Shown piece by piece: positions 46,101 through 57,548 of a stretch of 64,000 nucleotides of DNA; position 1 is the stretch's first letter, and every line of letters begins with the position of its first letter. The notes under the pieces were generated by a model. That model made no database searches and was not told where the DNA came from. It was given only the letters and a program-made list of their open reading frames with translations. Source of the stretch: Brachionus rotundiformis (lineage: Eukaryota; Rotifera; Eurotatoria; Ploima; Brachionidae); the NCBI GenBank assembly GCA_016802295.1, contig JAESIW010000115.1, forward strand, positions 124,001 to 188,000. Direction: 5' to 3'. The position numbers were made by a program, and so were the translations under genes.

Positions 46101-48350
46101 ATTAGTTTTGTCCCTTTCTAAGATGGCATCCTTTGTTTTTTCGTAAAAATTCACAAAAGGTGGGTATGTCTTGAGCAATGCATCCGAATTGTCCAAATAA
46201 ATTTCACCAACTGATACAGCATCTTCATTTAAATTTCTGCTCACTATTTTCTCCAATTTGTCTTTGATTTTGCAATGAACTTCATAAATAGGTGGCAAGT
46301 TACCGAATATCTCTTTACTCTCAGTTTGATCTAAAATCGGACCACAAGCCTGATCAGGTGTTTCAATAGGTTCTTTAAAATACTATAAAAATAAACACAT
46401 TGTATTATTTTTAAATAAAAAGAAAGAAAATATCAAAACATTACATAAATTATAGTATGTAAAATATTAACAAATCGTTTCTCAGTTTCATAAAGTTCTA
46501 TAATTCTTTGGCACCTTTTACTCATTTTTTTGCTCTTTTCATTTTGTACACCATTACTGCTAGCACTATTCATAAGTGCGTGGTTGTCTCGATCTTTGTT
46601 AAATGGCGAGTCAATACTCATGACATCGTCGTTGGTAGCATCCAAAAGTGAAGCACTTGTAGACAAATTGTTAGAGACATTCTGCTTGCCATTGAGCAAA
46701 CGATCAGTTGATAAACGGGTCAAGCTTTTGTTGGTAATTTGTTGAGGACAGAGAGTTGGTGATTCGTATTCTGTCTGGTTGGCGGGACAACGTGTTGGTG
46801 ACTTTTTGGCATGTGGACTATCGGTCTGGCTTAGATTCATTATGGGCGCTGTTGAATTGAGCTCATTCGACAATAAATTGTCTACACTCAGTTTAATACG
46901 TTTATTAGGTGGATCGGTTTTGTTATCTCGGCCTGTTTTAGAAAACTCGTACAAACATTCGCTAGCGCGGCAGCATATCTGAATCGAAGCCCAAAACCAT
47001 TCAGTGCGAACAATAGATGCTTTTGAGTTTGAGAAAGGTGATTGATTTAAATCGATGAAAGAATGGCTCGATTTGGATCCAGTTGGTGTTATAGAGCCAA
47101 TAGAGCTAGAAAGATTTTGATCGTCCGGAAAATGCTTTACCTCTTGATCATTGATAACTATATGGGTTATGTTCGGATCATTCAAGTCACTGACTGGAAT
47201 ACCGCCATTTTCAATAGTCACTTCTCTCATGTGCTGGGTCTCTTCTTTTGTGAATCCATAAAACGCTATGGTTAATGAATACAGCGCTTTTAATTTAAAC
47301 TTTTTTATAAACTCTTCCTCGTTCACGTCAAAGTCCACTTGATTCCTGTGTTTCCAAGACTCAACTATCCAATCTTCGGTCAACAAGTGGCATTTTCCAA
47401 TGTTGTATGCTGTCTTGTATTTGGTACTTAGTGTTGATTTGACAATTAGGTGAGTTATACGCTTATTGTACTCTTTACGCACACTACCACCCATGTAATG
47501 AACCAGTTTGATACAATGCGCCACACTGTGCTTATTTTCCTTCCGGAATCCTGTAAAACAAACAAAGCAGCCTGACATCAATTTACAATATAGAGGTCTT
47601 TCGACATCAGTTGCCATTGTTAAACACTTAAAATTGAAAGATTAATTCATTTTAAATTCAAATTTTATTTTCTTTTTAGTAAAAGTTAAGAAAAAAATTT
47701 ATTACTAGATCATTTTTTATACAATAATAAAGAACTGGCCATCCGAATATCATAAATCTTTTTTGCTGGCCTCCTGATTGAGTTGTCTGTATTACGGACA
47801 TATTTGAGGTAGATAAGAGATGAGCACTCGACGTATTGCTTGTAACTGTAGATTGGTTCTGGGCATTGTTCACTGAATTGACAAAATTGGTCAATTTCAG
47901 TTGAATATCTTCGATTTTTAAAAAATTTGAGTCCGATTGATCAAAGTCGCTGATAATAAAACAAATATAGCTAGTTGAATTGTTGTTATTGTTGTTGAAA
48001 TGTTGAATGGCCAGTCGCTGATATTGCTGGGCACCAGACGCATAATTGTTTAAAATTTCATTAATGCTGTTCATGTTAGCCTCGGTTTCGGCAGAATTGG
48101 AACCTAAGCCGAAACTTGCTAATAGATTTCCAAACAACTCACTCCCATCGCTGGAATGAAGAAGCTGAAAGCACTCTTCATGTCCTTGCTGCTGAAGATT
48201 TATTTTGTAAAATTCAATAAGTTCATTTAGTTTGTCTATTCCATTTTGAACTTTTGCGCCAATTGACGCTTCATTCTGCAAGTCTTTTTTAAGTATCTTG
48301 TAATCACCTTCAATAACACATAGGTGATTTATGTGCTGCGTAAGACTCAT
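43106..48350 (-). CDS. ECT2: ECT2/Pebble, Rho GTPase exchange factor of cytokinesis
   Basis: Exons 47706..48350, 46445..47626, 45980..46382, 44665..45389, 44019..44104, 43106..43550 give 1,161 aa; an optional extra exon lies at 44223..44585. The first exon ends in BRCT0 (RFMIFGWPVLYYCIKNDL; human RILGPPAVLNCAMKGE). BRCT1 follows (ERPLYCKLMSGCFVCFTGFRK, MGGSVRKEYNKRITHLI), then BRCT2 (FYGFTKEETQHMREVT, EWFWASIQICCRASE). After a Ser-rich linker comes the DH domain (ELYETEKRFVNIL, then AKPECGRQTLIELLIRPVQR, then LKEVMTHINEDKRKIE) and a PH domain with a long insert. The last exon carries MSRAFSFSQDTP, matching human VTRAFSFSKTP. ECT2 activates RhoA at the spindle midzone under centralspindlin/PLK1 control. 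A piggyBac-type MITE sits in intron 3; the 468-bp last intron is empty. Confidence 0.94.
44223..44585 (-). CDS. Possible cassette exon of ECT2 (or a nested small gene)
   Basis: Between the PH exon and the next ECT2 exon lies an open stretch of exactly 363 nt (121 codons). It is preceded by a good acceptor (TTCTATTTTAG) and followed by a weak donor (AAAAAA|GTTGAT). It fits phase 0 on both sides, so inclusion would keep the ECT2 frame. It encodes NSFKSFSFRSSIFDEFNTN, then MDQDFDLLHQARFNKFF and a strongly basic helix-rich tail (PKKRLKRKQFQ, KYRQRRYTEIIKRKQL). I know no such segment in ECT2 of other animals. It could instead start at the internal ATG (44507) as a nested gene. Confidence 0.5.
45513..45728. 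mobile_element. piggyBac-type MITE in an ECT2 intron
   Basis: A 216-bp element with perfect 14-bp terminal inverted repeats CACTAGAAAGCCCG at each end, flanked directly by TTAA on both sides. TTAA is the piggyBac target duplication and CACTAGA-like ends are common in that superfamily. The interior is AT-rich with no coding capacity, so it would depend on a transposase elsewhere. Confidence 0.88.
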
Positions 48351-49247
48351 GATCCAAATTTTAAGTCTTTATTTGATAAATTTAAAACGAGCTTAGAAAA
48401 ATTCAAAATTATTTTTTTGGTACAAGTGAATGATGTTAATGTCAAAGCATTGTATGAGCGCGTTTATTCTAAATAAGTTAAATTAGATGAATTTTGTTAA
48501 TTTGGCTCGCTTTTTATTCTAAACATTTTGATTTCTGGCGCTTAGTTAATTTTTCATGTCTTAAAAGGCAAAATTAAGAACCTAATTTTTCAGGTGAAAA
48601 ATTTTAATATTATTTCATCCTAATTTATTTCTAATTTTAAATATTTAATCAAAATCATAATTGTTTATTTCATTTTAAACTTGAATCTCTCGATGAAGAA
48701 TCTAACATTAGTTTTGTAGTAAAATCTTAGAGGAATAGAGTCAATATGAAAAAGAAAACTTTATGACCACATAGGCGGGAATATTTTTTTAAATTACAAG
48801 CCTAAATAAAATAAACTAAATTTCCTACTCAGGCTAGATACTTAATTTTAATATAATATTTTCAAAAACTCACATAACAACGATTTTTACAAAAAGGATA
48901 TTTTTAAAATATTGTAAAAGCAGGCTAAAATTTTATCATCAAGCAGATTTGAAAAAGCATTTTTAAATATAATAAATTGTTAATATCTGCATTTGAGGAT
49001 TTTTGTTGTGATCTAAATTTTTCTACCTAAAAAATCTAATAGAAACATATCCCAAATTTAATATTTTTTCAAATTACTTGAAATTATTAAATTTACAATA
49101 GGTCAGTTTAAATATAATTATTCGTAAAAACAGCTGTTTGTAAATTTTATTTCGAAATGAAATAAAATTCATGCATAAAATCATAAAATTAATAAATACA
49201 CTTAAAGAAAAATATCTAATTTTGCCTATTTCTTGTAGCTAAAAAAA
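48351..49247. other. Divergent promoter region between ECT2 and CTCF
   Basis: 897 bp between the start codons of ECT2 (-) and the CTCF-like gene (+). AT-rich. It probably carries both promoters, but I cannot point to a motif. Confidence 0.4.
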
Positions 49248-50620
49248 ATGATCGCCCAAAATAGTAATAGCATAGATTCTATTTCATCTGAAGAATTGAC
49301 CCGCAAACGAAAGCGCTCTGGTGACCAGAATCAAACTAGTTCTAGTAAGAAAATGGGCCTCAAATGTCCCAAATGTTCATTTAGTACTTCAAGCCAAAAA
49401 AAACTTGACAAGCACCTTGCTCAGCCTGAATGTGATTCTAAGTAATTTGGACTCTTTAAACGTTTTCCTAATTTGTACATTTATTTTATAAGGGAACTGC
49501 AATGTGAATTTTGTGTCAGAAAGTTTAAGGATTTTAATACTTTAGAACATCACAGAAATTTACATCTTGGAATAAAACCATACAAATGTGACCATTGTGA
49601 CACATATTTTGGTACAAAAAGCGAAATGAGTCGGCATATAAAATACAAGTAAAGCTGAATTTCTTGGAAAAAAAGATTTATTTTTAAATTTTATCCAGGC
49701 ATACAATGGAAAAGCCACATAAATGCACATATTGTGATTATTCAACAGTAGAACTTAGTAAACTTAAAAGACATATGAGAGTACATACTGACGAGCGTCC
49801 TTATTTGTGTCATTTGTGTGACTATGCCAGTCGCGACACATTCCGATTAAAAAGACATTTAAGGACTCATACAGGCGAAAAGCCCTACGAGTGTCCGATC
49901 TGTAAAAATAAGTTTTCGCAATCAAACGGTCTCAAGGCACACATTAAAACATTTCATTCAGAAGTTCCCATAATTATTGATGACCAAGGCTCACCAATTC
50001 ATAAAACAATTCATTCAAATAAAACAACTACAATTAAAAGAGAGGTTAATTATTCCGGTGAAGAAAAATCCAAACTATCATCATTTATACTCACAAAATC
50101 TGAAGCCAATTCACTAAATGGCTGGAAAAATTCCTCTGACAAAACTGACAATTTTTTCACCTGTGATCAGTGTTTTATGAGATTTTTAACAAATGATTTA
50201 CTCATTGAGCATAAAGTAAAGCATACAGGCGAAAGACCATATGAATGCGAAATTTGTGCCATGAAATTTAGTCACAAATTTGCTCTACGAGCTCATCTAC
50301 TTAGTCATGATGCAAGCTACAACGAAAGACTGAGTCAAACACTTACCACAGCCTCTCAAATGACAAAAAATAGATTTTTACACCGTAAAAATAAAAATTC
50401 TTTCGAGCTAATAGAAGGATCAAGTTTAGATTGGTCAGATGAAGAATCAAACATAAGTTTTGTAGTAAAAGAAACATTAGAATATTTAGTTGACAGTTTG
50501 TGTGGTTCATTAGAGCCTATACCTGGTATTCAAATTGTGACATTAAGTTCGATACCGGATTATAGCGAAATTAGTGAAGAAAGTCATATTTTATCAGAGA
50601 GTCCAACAAGCCAAAAGTGA
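49248..50620 (+). CDS. CTCF: CTCF-like zinc-finger protein with a reduced finger array
   Basis: Three exons: 49248..49441, 49493..49648, 49699..50620; 423 aa. After a short basic N-terminus come eight zinc fingers. Fingers 4-6 are almost diagnostic of CTCF: CTYCDYSTVELSKLKRHMRV, then CHLCDYASRDTFRLKRHLRT with THTGEKPYEC, then CPICKNKFSQSNGLKAHI (human [20 protein letters not shown] and [20 protein letters not shown]). Finger 1 (CPKCSFSTSSQKKLDKHLAQ, then PEC) is C2HC. Two more fingers (CDQCFMRFLTNDLLIEH and CEICAMKFSHKFALRAH) follow a ~60-residue gap. Human CTCF has eleven fingers in one array. The 36-residue N-terminus has no YXF cohesin-binding motif. The C-terminus is acidic (WSDEESN). CTCF binds DNA as an insulator and loop anchor; whether this short form does so is unknown. 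Confidence 0.85.
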
Positions 50621-51566
50621 TCGAATGAGTTGAATTGATATTTTGACTTAATTATAATAAGATTGTTTCTAGAATAAATAAATTACATGCCACCATAAAA
50701 GAGCTGGTCTTTTAGCTATTTTTGAAAGAAATTTGTTTTATTATTTTTCTGTAATATATTGCTTTTTAAAATCTTATTACAATTTTGTTAAATTAATTGA
50801 TTTTTATGAATAAATATTACTTTAATGTTTATTTTTTATTTTAATTTATTTTATAAATTTGATCTAATATAAAAGTGTGAATAACTCTATTCGAATTTAT
50901 AAAAAAGAAATGAATTATCTACACGATATTTTTTACAGATACACCTTTAAAAATCTTAGTAATAAAATCAAATAGAATTTTAGATAAAAATATTTTTTAT
51001 TACGCCTGATTTCAATACTTATCATATTGTATTATATTAAATTAATTTAGATATGATTTTATATTTAATTTAATTTATTTGAAATTGATTAATTTTTTAT
51101 TTATTCAAGCTTTAAATACATTAAATCAGTAGTTGCAAAAATTCTATTGACTTATAATTGATTTAATTTATAATAAAATCTTTTTAAAATATTAATTATA
51201 TTTGTTTTTTCTTAAATGTCAATTAAATCGCAAAATAACCAAAATAATTTGATTTTTTAAATTTTATTTAGTTTGATATACATTTATAAAAAAGTAAAAG
51301 ATTTTCTGATAATCTCTTAAAATTACTTTAGTGATAAAATTTTAAGATATATTAAAACAAAAAATGAAATATTTGAATTTTACAAATAAAATAAATTTAT
51401 TATTTAAAAAAACTCTCTCAACAATTTTCCTCATGGACAAACCTTAAAAAGAAAAGCTAAGCAATAAAATTGAATAATACTTGATTATCTTAAATAAAGA
51501 TATTTTTTTATTATACCTGATTTCACTATTTAAACTGTATTCTTTTTCCTGATAAAACTAAACAAA
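50621..51566. other. AT-rich intergenic region
   Basis: 946 bp after CTCF. AATAAATAAATT near 50673 is a plausible poly(A) signal for it. No other feature. Confidence 0.4.
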
Positions 51567-53413
51567 ATGAAAGCTTATATTCTGTGTTTTTTGATTTTAA
51601 AAGTTTTTGTCGACTCGACTCCTTTGGATGACTATGTCAATAGCTTTGACTCATATTATAGCTTTAATGTCATCAAACAATATAAATTAGTCAATAATGA
51701 TATTTATGTTATAAACATGACGTCCCAAAAATGGCTTGATGGTTATATGTCATTTTAATAGTTGAAAAAATATCCCTAATATATTTTTAAAGAGACAATT
51801 GTTGACAAACCAATTTGGTGGCATTATCTTACTATATCTGTACCGAATCATCTAGCCAAGTACTGATTCAATATCTTAAAATTAGTATACATTTGTGTAT
51901 ACTATTATTTAATTTAGAAAAGATGCTGCTCTTCTTTGGATCGGAGAAGGTTCAGAAAATGATCCGTATTGAATTCTAAAAGATCAATTATATTCAAACT
52001 CATTTTGTTTCTAGGATCCCTACTCCAATCGACTATGATATTTCAATAATATCTAATTTTTCACTATCGACTAATACCATAAGTGCAATTATACAACAAA
52101 TACCTAATCAACCATTAGTTTTTAAAGTATAAAAAAGATTTTTTTTTATACTATTCTTAAGATTTTTGATTAAAAGGATGATTTCCAAAGTAAAAAAAGG
52201 TCGGAAGATGCTCTAATTGCTTGGGGTTGGAAAAAATTTATAGAAAATACTGACGATCCAAAAATGTTACTTCGTTTCCCAATGACAAAAGCAGTTCATA
52301 AAGCTATGGATACTTTACAAACTTTTGCTAAAGAAAATTTTCAAATTGAATTAAAAAAGTTTATGATAGCAGGCAAATCGAAGCGTGGATGGACAACTTG
52401 GTTGAATGTGATTTTTTAAAAGAAATTAATTCAAATTTAAACAAAATATTTATTTATTAGGCTGCATTAGATACTCAGCGTGTATTTTCAGCTATACCAA
52501 TCGTTATGGATCTCCTTAATATAAACACAGTAAATAAATAAGTTTTAATCTACTAAGGAAAAAACTTTAAATTTTAAGGGCTTACATCAAAATTTCAAAG
52601 CTACTGGAGGCTGGACTTTTGCTTTCAATGACTATTACGAAGTAAATATCACCAAATACATTGATACAAGGGAGCTATTTGAAATGCAAAAGTTGATTGA
52701 TCCTTTTTGTAAGAATCTTGTTTAAGTGATGAGATTTTTTTTGATTAAATGTTTTTCAAGATTATTTAGATCGTTTTAAAAATACTAATATTTTGGTTGT
52801 ATCCACCACAGGAGATGAATTTTTTTTTCCTGATAACACATATGCATACTGGGAAAATTTGGTTTCTGCTACTGATGGAAGAGTGCTGCATCGAAGAATT
52901 CCTAATATTGGACATTCGATTTTTACAATAGGTGATACTGTACTGGATATTCTGAGAGGTTTTTTCTTGAGTACATATTATAAAGGCTTTTTTATCCCTA
53001 AATTGACTTGGACCAAACCTAATAATTCTACCCATGGAATTATTAAAGCCACAGTTACAATGACACATTCGATGTTTAAGCCTTTCAAAGTCCAATGTTG
53101 GTATGCAAAGAGCGTAAATTTCAAACGTGATTTTCGACAGGTAGTTTTGACTCCTGATGGATCACTTTCACCAAACCCGATAAGATGGCAGTCTACAAAG
53201 GAAAATATTTTAGTATCCAAAAAAGACAATTATTTAATATATTCAATTAGTTTTGAAAGACCTGAAAACGCATGGTTTGGATTTTTTCTAGAGTTTAGTT
53301 TTCAAGGCTTACAGGGAAGCATAAATGTTGTAACAACAGAAATAAACATCATTCCTGAATTTTATCCATTTGAGGACTGTACGCGTTCAAAATGTATAGG
53401 CTTTCTAGTATGA
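51567..53413 (+). CDS. Secreted AprA/PhoPQ-related alpha/beta-hydrolase-like protein
   Basis: Eight exons: 51567..51741, 51793..51859, 51918..51965, 52015..52126, 52177..52407, 52461..52529, 52579..52708, 52761..53413; 494 aa, all in frame. It has a signal peptide (MKAYILCFLILKVFVDS). Family landmarks run in order: TPLDDYVN, VINMTSQKWLD, KPIWWHYLTISVP, IPNQPLVF, RSEDALIAWGWKKF, MTKAVHKAMDTL, GKSKRGWTTWLN, FSAIPIVMDLLN, ATGGWTFAFNDYYE, STTGDEFFFPD and IGHSIF. A putative Ser-Asp-His triad would be S202, D295 and H328. This is the PhoPQ-activated pathogenicity-related family, which includes Dictyostelium AprA, a secreted repressor of proliferation; enzymatic activity is not established for most members. 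The donor of exon 1 (GTTATA) is weak. The C-terminal ~130 residues form an extra beta-rich domain. Probably secreted; no operon context. Confidence 0.9.
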
Positions 53414-53901
53414 TCATCATAAAAGATAAAGTTACATACTAAATGAGTTATATAATTAAATAAAATATTTAAAAAAATAAGATAATTAAAATTTTAAATT
53501 TTAAGATCAAATTATTTTTACAACAATAAATAATTTTTTAATTTTTAATTTTTAAATCTTTCACTAGAATTTTGTTGAGAAAATTAGTACACTTGGTAAA
53601 AATATCAAAATAATAAACTAAAATTTATTGAAATATTTCAATACTAAAATTAATGGATTCATGATTCAATATTTTTATTTTAAAATCACTTGGTAGTAAG
53701 TTATTTTTTTCAAAAATGCTTAAATCGAAAAATAATTTCAAAAAAATTTATTTAAAAAATATAATTTCTAGATCAAAATCTTTAATTAGAAAACTTCCTA
53801 TTCTATAAAAACAAATGGGGATTGGAAAGCGCTTTAATATTTTTCAAAAATATAGAATTTTAAAATATCATAATCAAATCAGTATTTTTTTAAATTTCCT
53901 C
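53414..53901. other. Convergent AT-rich gap
   Basis: 488 bp between the 3' ends of the AprA-like gene (+) and the Na+/Ca2+ exchanger (-). Nothing beyond possible poly(A) signals. Confidence 0.4.
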
Positions 53902-56900
53902 TTAAAAAGGTAAATGTCCATAGGCTTGTAAAGATGACAAGGTAACGTATGAAATCCACAGACTAACGAAAAGAAGTGCAGTCAAATATTTTGACACAGT
54001 AGGACCCCCAAGCTCGCCTTTACCAAATACTGTCAAAAATCTTCTTATGAATATTGTTCCAAGACAAATAACACTCGCTATTGAATAAACAGCAACTGAA
54101 AATGTTAAAGATCCAGCTTGTACAACAAACGGTAGACCCTAGGATTATTAATTTAAATATTATTCTAATTTAAAGAGAAATAAATAAATTTACTTTAATT
54201 TGCCAATAGATTGTTGCAACAAGCCATGGTAGACCTAAACCTAGAAAAACATTAACTGAATTACTACCAGTAACATTTCCAATCGCATTATCAGCTGTTT
54301 TCTCATTTTTGGCTGCAATTTTGCTCGCAAAAGTATCAGGTAAACTAGTGCCAAGAGCGACAAAAGTAATAGCTGTTACACTATCTTTTAAGCCTACAAG
54401 GCATCCAAATATAGAGGCTGCGTCACCAACAATGGCTGTCAAGACACCTATTACAGATAAAGAGCAAACAAAACATAGCCAACCTCCCAATACATGTGGT
54501 GGTGGGACAAAAGCGAACAGAACTTTCCATGGAAACGACAGAAAATGCATTGCATAATCCATAGGCTTTGCAGTTTCTATATCTCCTCCATTTACGTTCA
54601 TGGCCTCAACAAACTGTTGACCCCAGCCTTTTTTAACCACACTGATAGCATCTATATCAGCATTGACCATATTAGCCATTCTGCTCGCAATTGTCTTTAA
54701 ATCTTAAAGTAAATTTTAAAAAATTGTAAAAAATTTCTAATCATTTAGCTTACCATCATCGTTTATAATGGTAACCACTGTTTTCCATACTCTTGCCAAC
54801 TTAACACCTCCTTTCGGGTCAAATAGCTCAATTGCAAATGATTCATCTTTTTCAGCTGTTTTGTCATCAACTATGGTTATCGGTATTGTTTTTGTTATTT
54901 CACCATGCTTAAAGTCGAGAATGCCACTTTTTGGAATGTAATCTTTATCAGCAATAGCATTAATGTCACTTGTCCTAAATGCGACAGAAACTTGACCATC
55001 AGCTCCATTTTTACGCTCAACAGTAACTTCAAAAGTACCAATCGATTCTTTAACAACATATACAGGTTGGGAAAATTCAATCTCGCCAGGTTCGTCATCG
55101 TCAATAATTGTGACCATACAAATTGTTTTGTGTCCAAGTTTCACGTCATTTTGTTCTCCATAAAGTGATAATTTTACAAAAAAGGTCTCGTCTGGTTCCC
55201 ATTGATTATCATCAATAATGGTTACATCAAGAGGAAGAAATCTCTGATTTTTGACCATAGTTATAACTTCATCTATTTTATTATAATCCTCTCCGGCTTC
55301 AGCTGTACCATCAATGGTCTCAACTCTAAAAGTAACATCTTGATCCAATTTACCATATCTTTCGATAATTATCCTGCAAACTTGTTCATTTTCTAACACT
55401 GCATAAGAAGAAGCAGCAAATTCAACAACTGATTTTTTTCCATTCTCAGACAAATCCTTGAGAAAAGTTCCATGCAATTGTATTCCAAGATCATCTTTGG
55501 ACTGCGATGCTTCCTCGATTTCATTTTTTTTTAGTATCTCTTCTAAATGTTCTGGTAATTCGATTTCATTTCTTCGACTACCAGTCAACTGACGCACTCC
55601 ATTTATGCGATAATGGGCATAACTTTTTTCTTTAGATTTTAAAATTTTAGCTGCCATTAATTTGGCTTTTTCATCTTCAGTCAGATCTGTTCGATCACCA
55701 ATAGCTTTAGTATACTGAAGCACCTCTTCAGCACTTACCACTGGAGCTTCGAAAAGTTTTTTCCGTTGCCAAACAGCTAATGTTAAAAAATTACTCTAAG
55801 CTTTTTAATTTTATTTTCTTACTCATTTGTGATAATTTCTGGTGCTCTTCATCAATATCACCTTTCTTCGATTTGAGAAAAAAATTCTTCTCTGTCATGA
55901 AAGATTGTAAAACTAGTAGAGGAAAGCATAGGAAAGTAATCACAGCTTCCCATAGAGTAACTTCATTGGGAGTTATTAGCACTAAAATAATGAATAACCA
56001 AATGTAGGCAAAAACTGACCAAGCGGCTGTTGTCAAAAAAACCTTAAAGTTTTTTATTCGCCTGATTTCACCTTTTTCTATTGCAACAACACAAATTGCT
56101 GAAATAACTAACAAATTGTAGGCAGCTGAGCCTACAATTGTTCCAGGACCTAATTCTCCGGCTAAAAAGTTATTTCCGCATATCTCAATAACTGAAAGCA
56201 AAATTTCTGGAGATGAACTTCCTAGCGCCATTAGGGTTAGATTTGCAACAGTATCGTTCCATCTAAAAAATTAAGCTTTTATCTTATTTTGTTCATTTTT
56301 TATATTTCAGATAAAAAATTATACATTTTGACTTCTTTGTCGATTATCTCATCTGGATTGTTCGGATTAGGGTACTTAATTATTTGAGTTTTACTCGTTA
56401 TTTTTTCTATAGCACACATGAATATATCAGCTATTATTGCTATACCCAAAAATAAATAAAGAAGGGTAACTAAGTAAATGACAACTCGTACCCATACTGG
56501 CCATGTATACTCGCTGATAACTAGTAATAAAAATTATTTTATTTATTTAATATTATTATATGTATTTTGTTGAATAAATAATAAAATCAAAAAGTGCTCA
56601 ATTTTGAATTTGCAATAAATTTTTAATTTTTGATCAAAAATTATTCATCATTGCTATTTCAATTCGGAATAAACATTAAGGGAATTAAAAATGAAAAAAT
56701 TTTAAATTTTTTTTTAAAAATCGTTTAAATACTTTCGCTTAATGATTATTCTGAATTAAGTTAATCAGAAAAAACAATAATATTTTTAAAAATGCTTTAT
56801 TTCAAACTTAAAGATTAAACATAAAATCATAAAAATGTTGATTTCAAATATTAGTAATTGTTTAAAGAAAAATTCAAGTCTATCCGAATTAAGTTGAAAT

Positions 56901-57548
56901 TAATTTTTGAGAAAATTTTTTTTTAAACTTTTAAGTTTTTAGTTTAAGTTTGTAGTCATTAATTCTGCTTAAATTAAGAAATGTACAAAATAATTTAAAT
57001 TTAGTTTGGCAAATTTCTTATGTTTTAGATAATATTTAAATGATTTTTAAGATCTATTGATTAAGATTTTAGCTATGGTTTGAATTTTTATTTTTATTTT
57101 AATTAATTGTTGAATTTAATCTCATTGACAGATAAAAAATTAAGCTAAAAGCTTTATTGATCTTGAGTTTGACGACAGGAATTACATCTGTCAATTAAAT
57201 TTAATAAAAAATGTCAATTAAAATCCAATAAAAAATGTTAATTTTTTCGGGAGACATTTTGAAATTCTTTTTCCAGAAAAAAAATTTAGGACACTTCTTA
57301 GGCAATGGTAAATACAAAAGAAAAGCTTGAATTTTTTTGAAGTCAATTAAGGTAAAAGTTATATATTATGAAAAAAATTTTCATAATTTTCAATTACTAA
57401 TCATTAAAAAATTTGAAATAAAAAAAAATTGTAAATATTGAACAAACTTACTTGGTAAAATTAGACCTATATTAGAACATTGGTATTCATTTAAATTAAT
57501 AGAAACATTTGCACCAGGGACATCTATTACACTGTTTGTACCACCCAT
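53902..57548 (-). CDS. NCX: Na+/Ca2+ exchanger (NCX/Calx, SLC8 family)
   Basis: Six exons: 57452..57548, 56325..56520, 55823..56262, 54754..55776, 54194..54702, 53902..54138; 833 aa. The luminal start MGGTNSVIDVPG has no clear cleaved signal. The first transporter half contains IADIFMCAIEKITS and the alpha-1 repeat (NLTLMALGSSSPEILLSV). The large cytosolic loop has two Calx-beta domains: CBD1 from about residue 362, with acidic Ca2+-site motifs TIIDDNQWEPDETFFV and TIIDDDEPGEIEF, and CBD2 from about 482 (TIVDDKTAEKDESFAIEL). The second half has the alpha-2 repeat (FVALGTSLPDTFASKIAA, then GNVTGSNSVNVFLGLG), and the last exon contains the final two helices. It exchanges three Na+ for one Ca2+ across the plasma membrane. 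The exchanger inhibitory peptide region is short and diverged. Intron 1 (931 bp) is AT-rich and empty. Confidence 0.95.

Noticed and set aside
46530..47275. Plus-strand frames opposite the ECT2 BRCT exon
   Set aside because: They are shadows of a strongly conserved minus-strand exon.
55202..56007. Plus-strand frames opposite the Na+/Ca2+ exchanger
   Set aside because: Antisense to Calx-beta and transmembrane exons, with no independent support.
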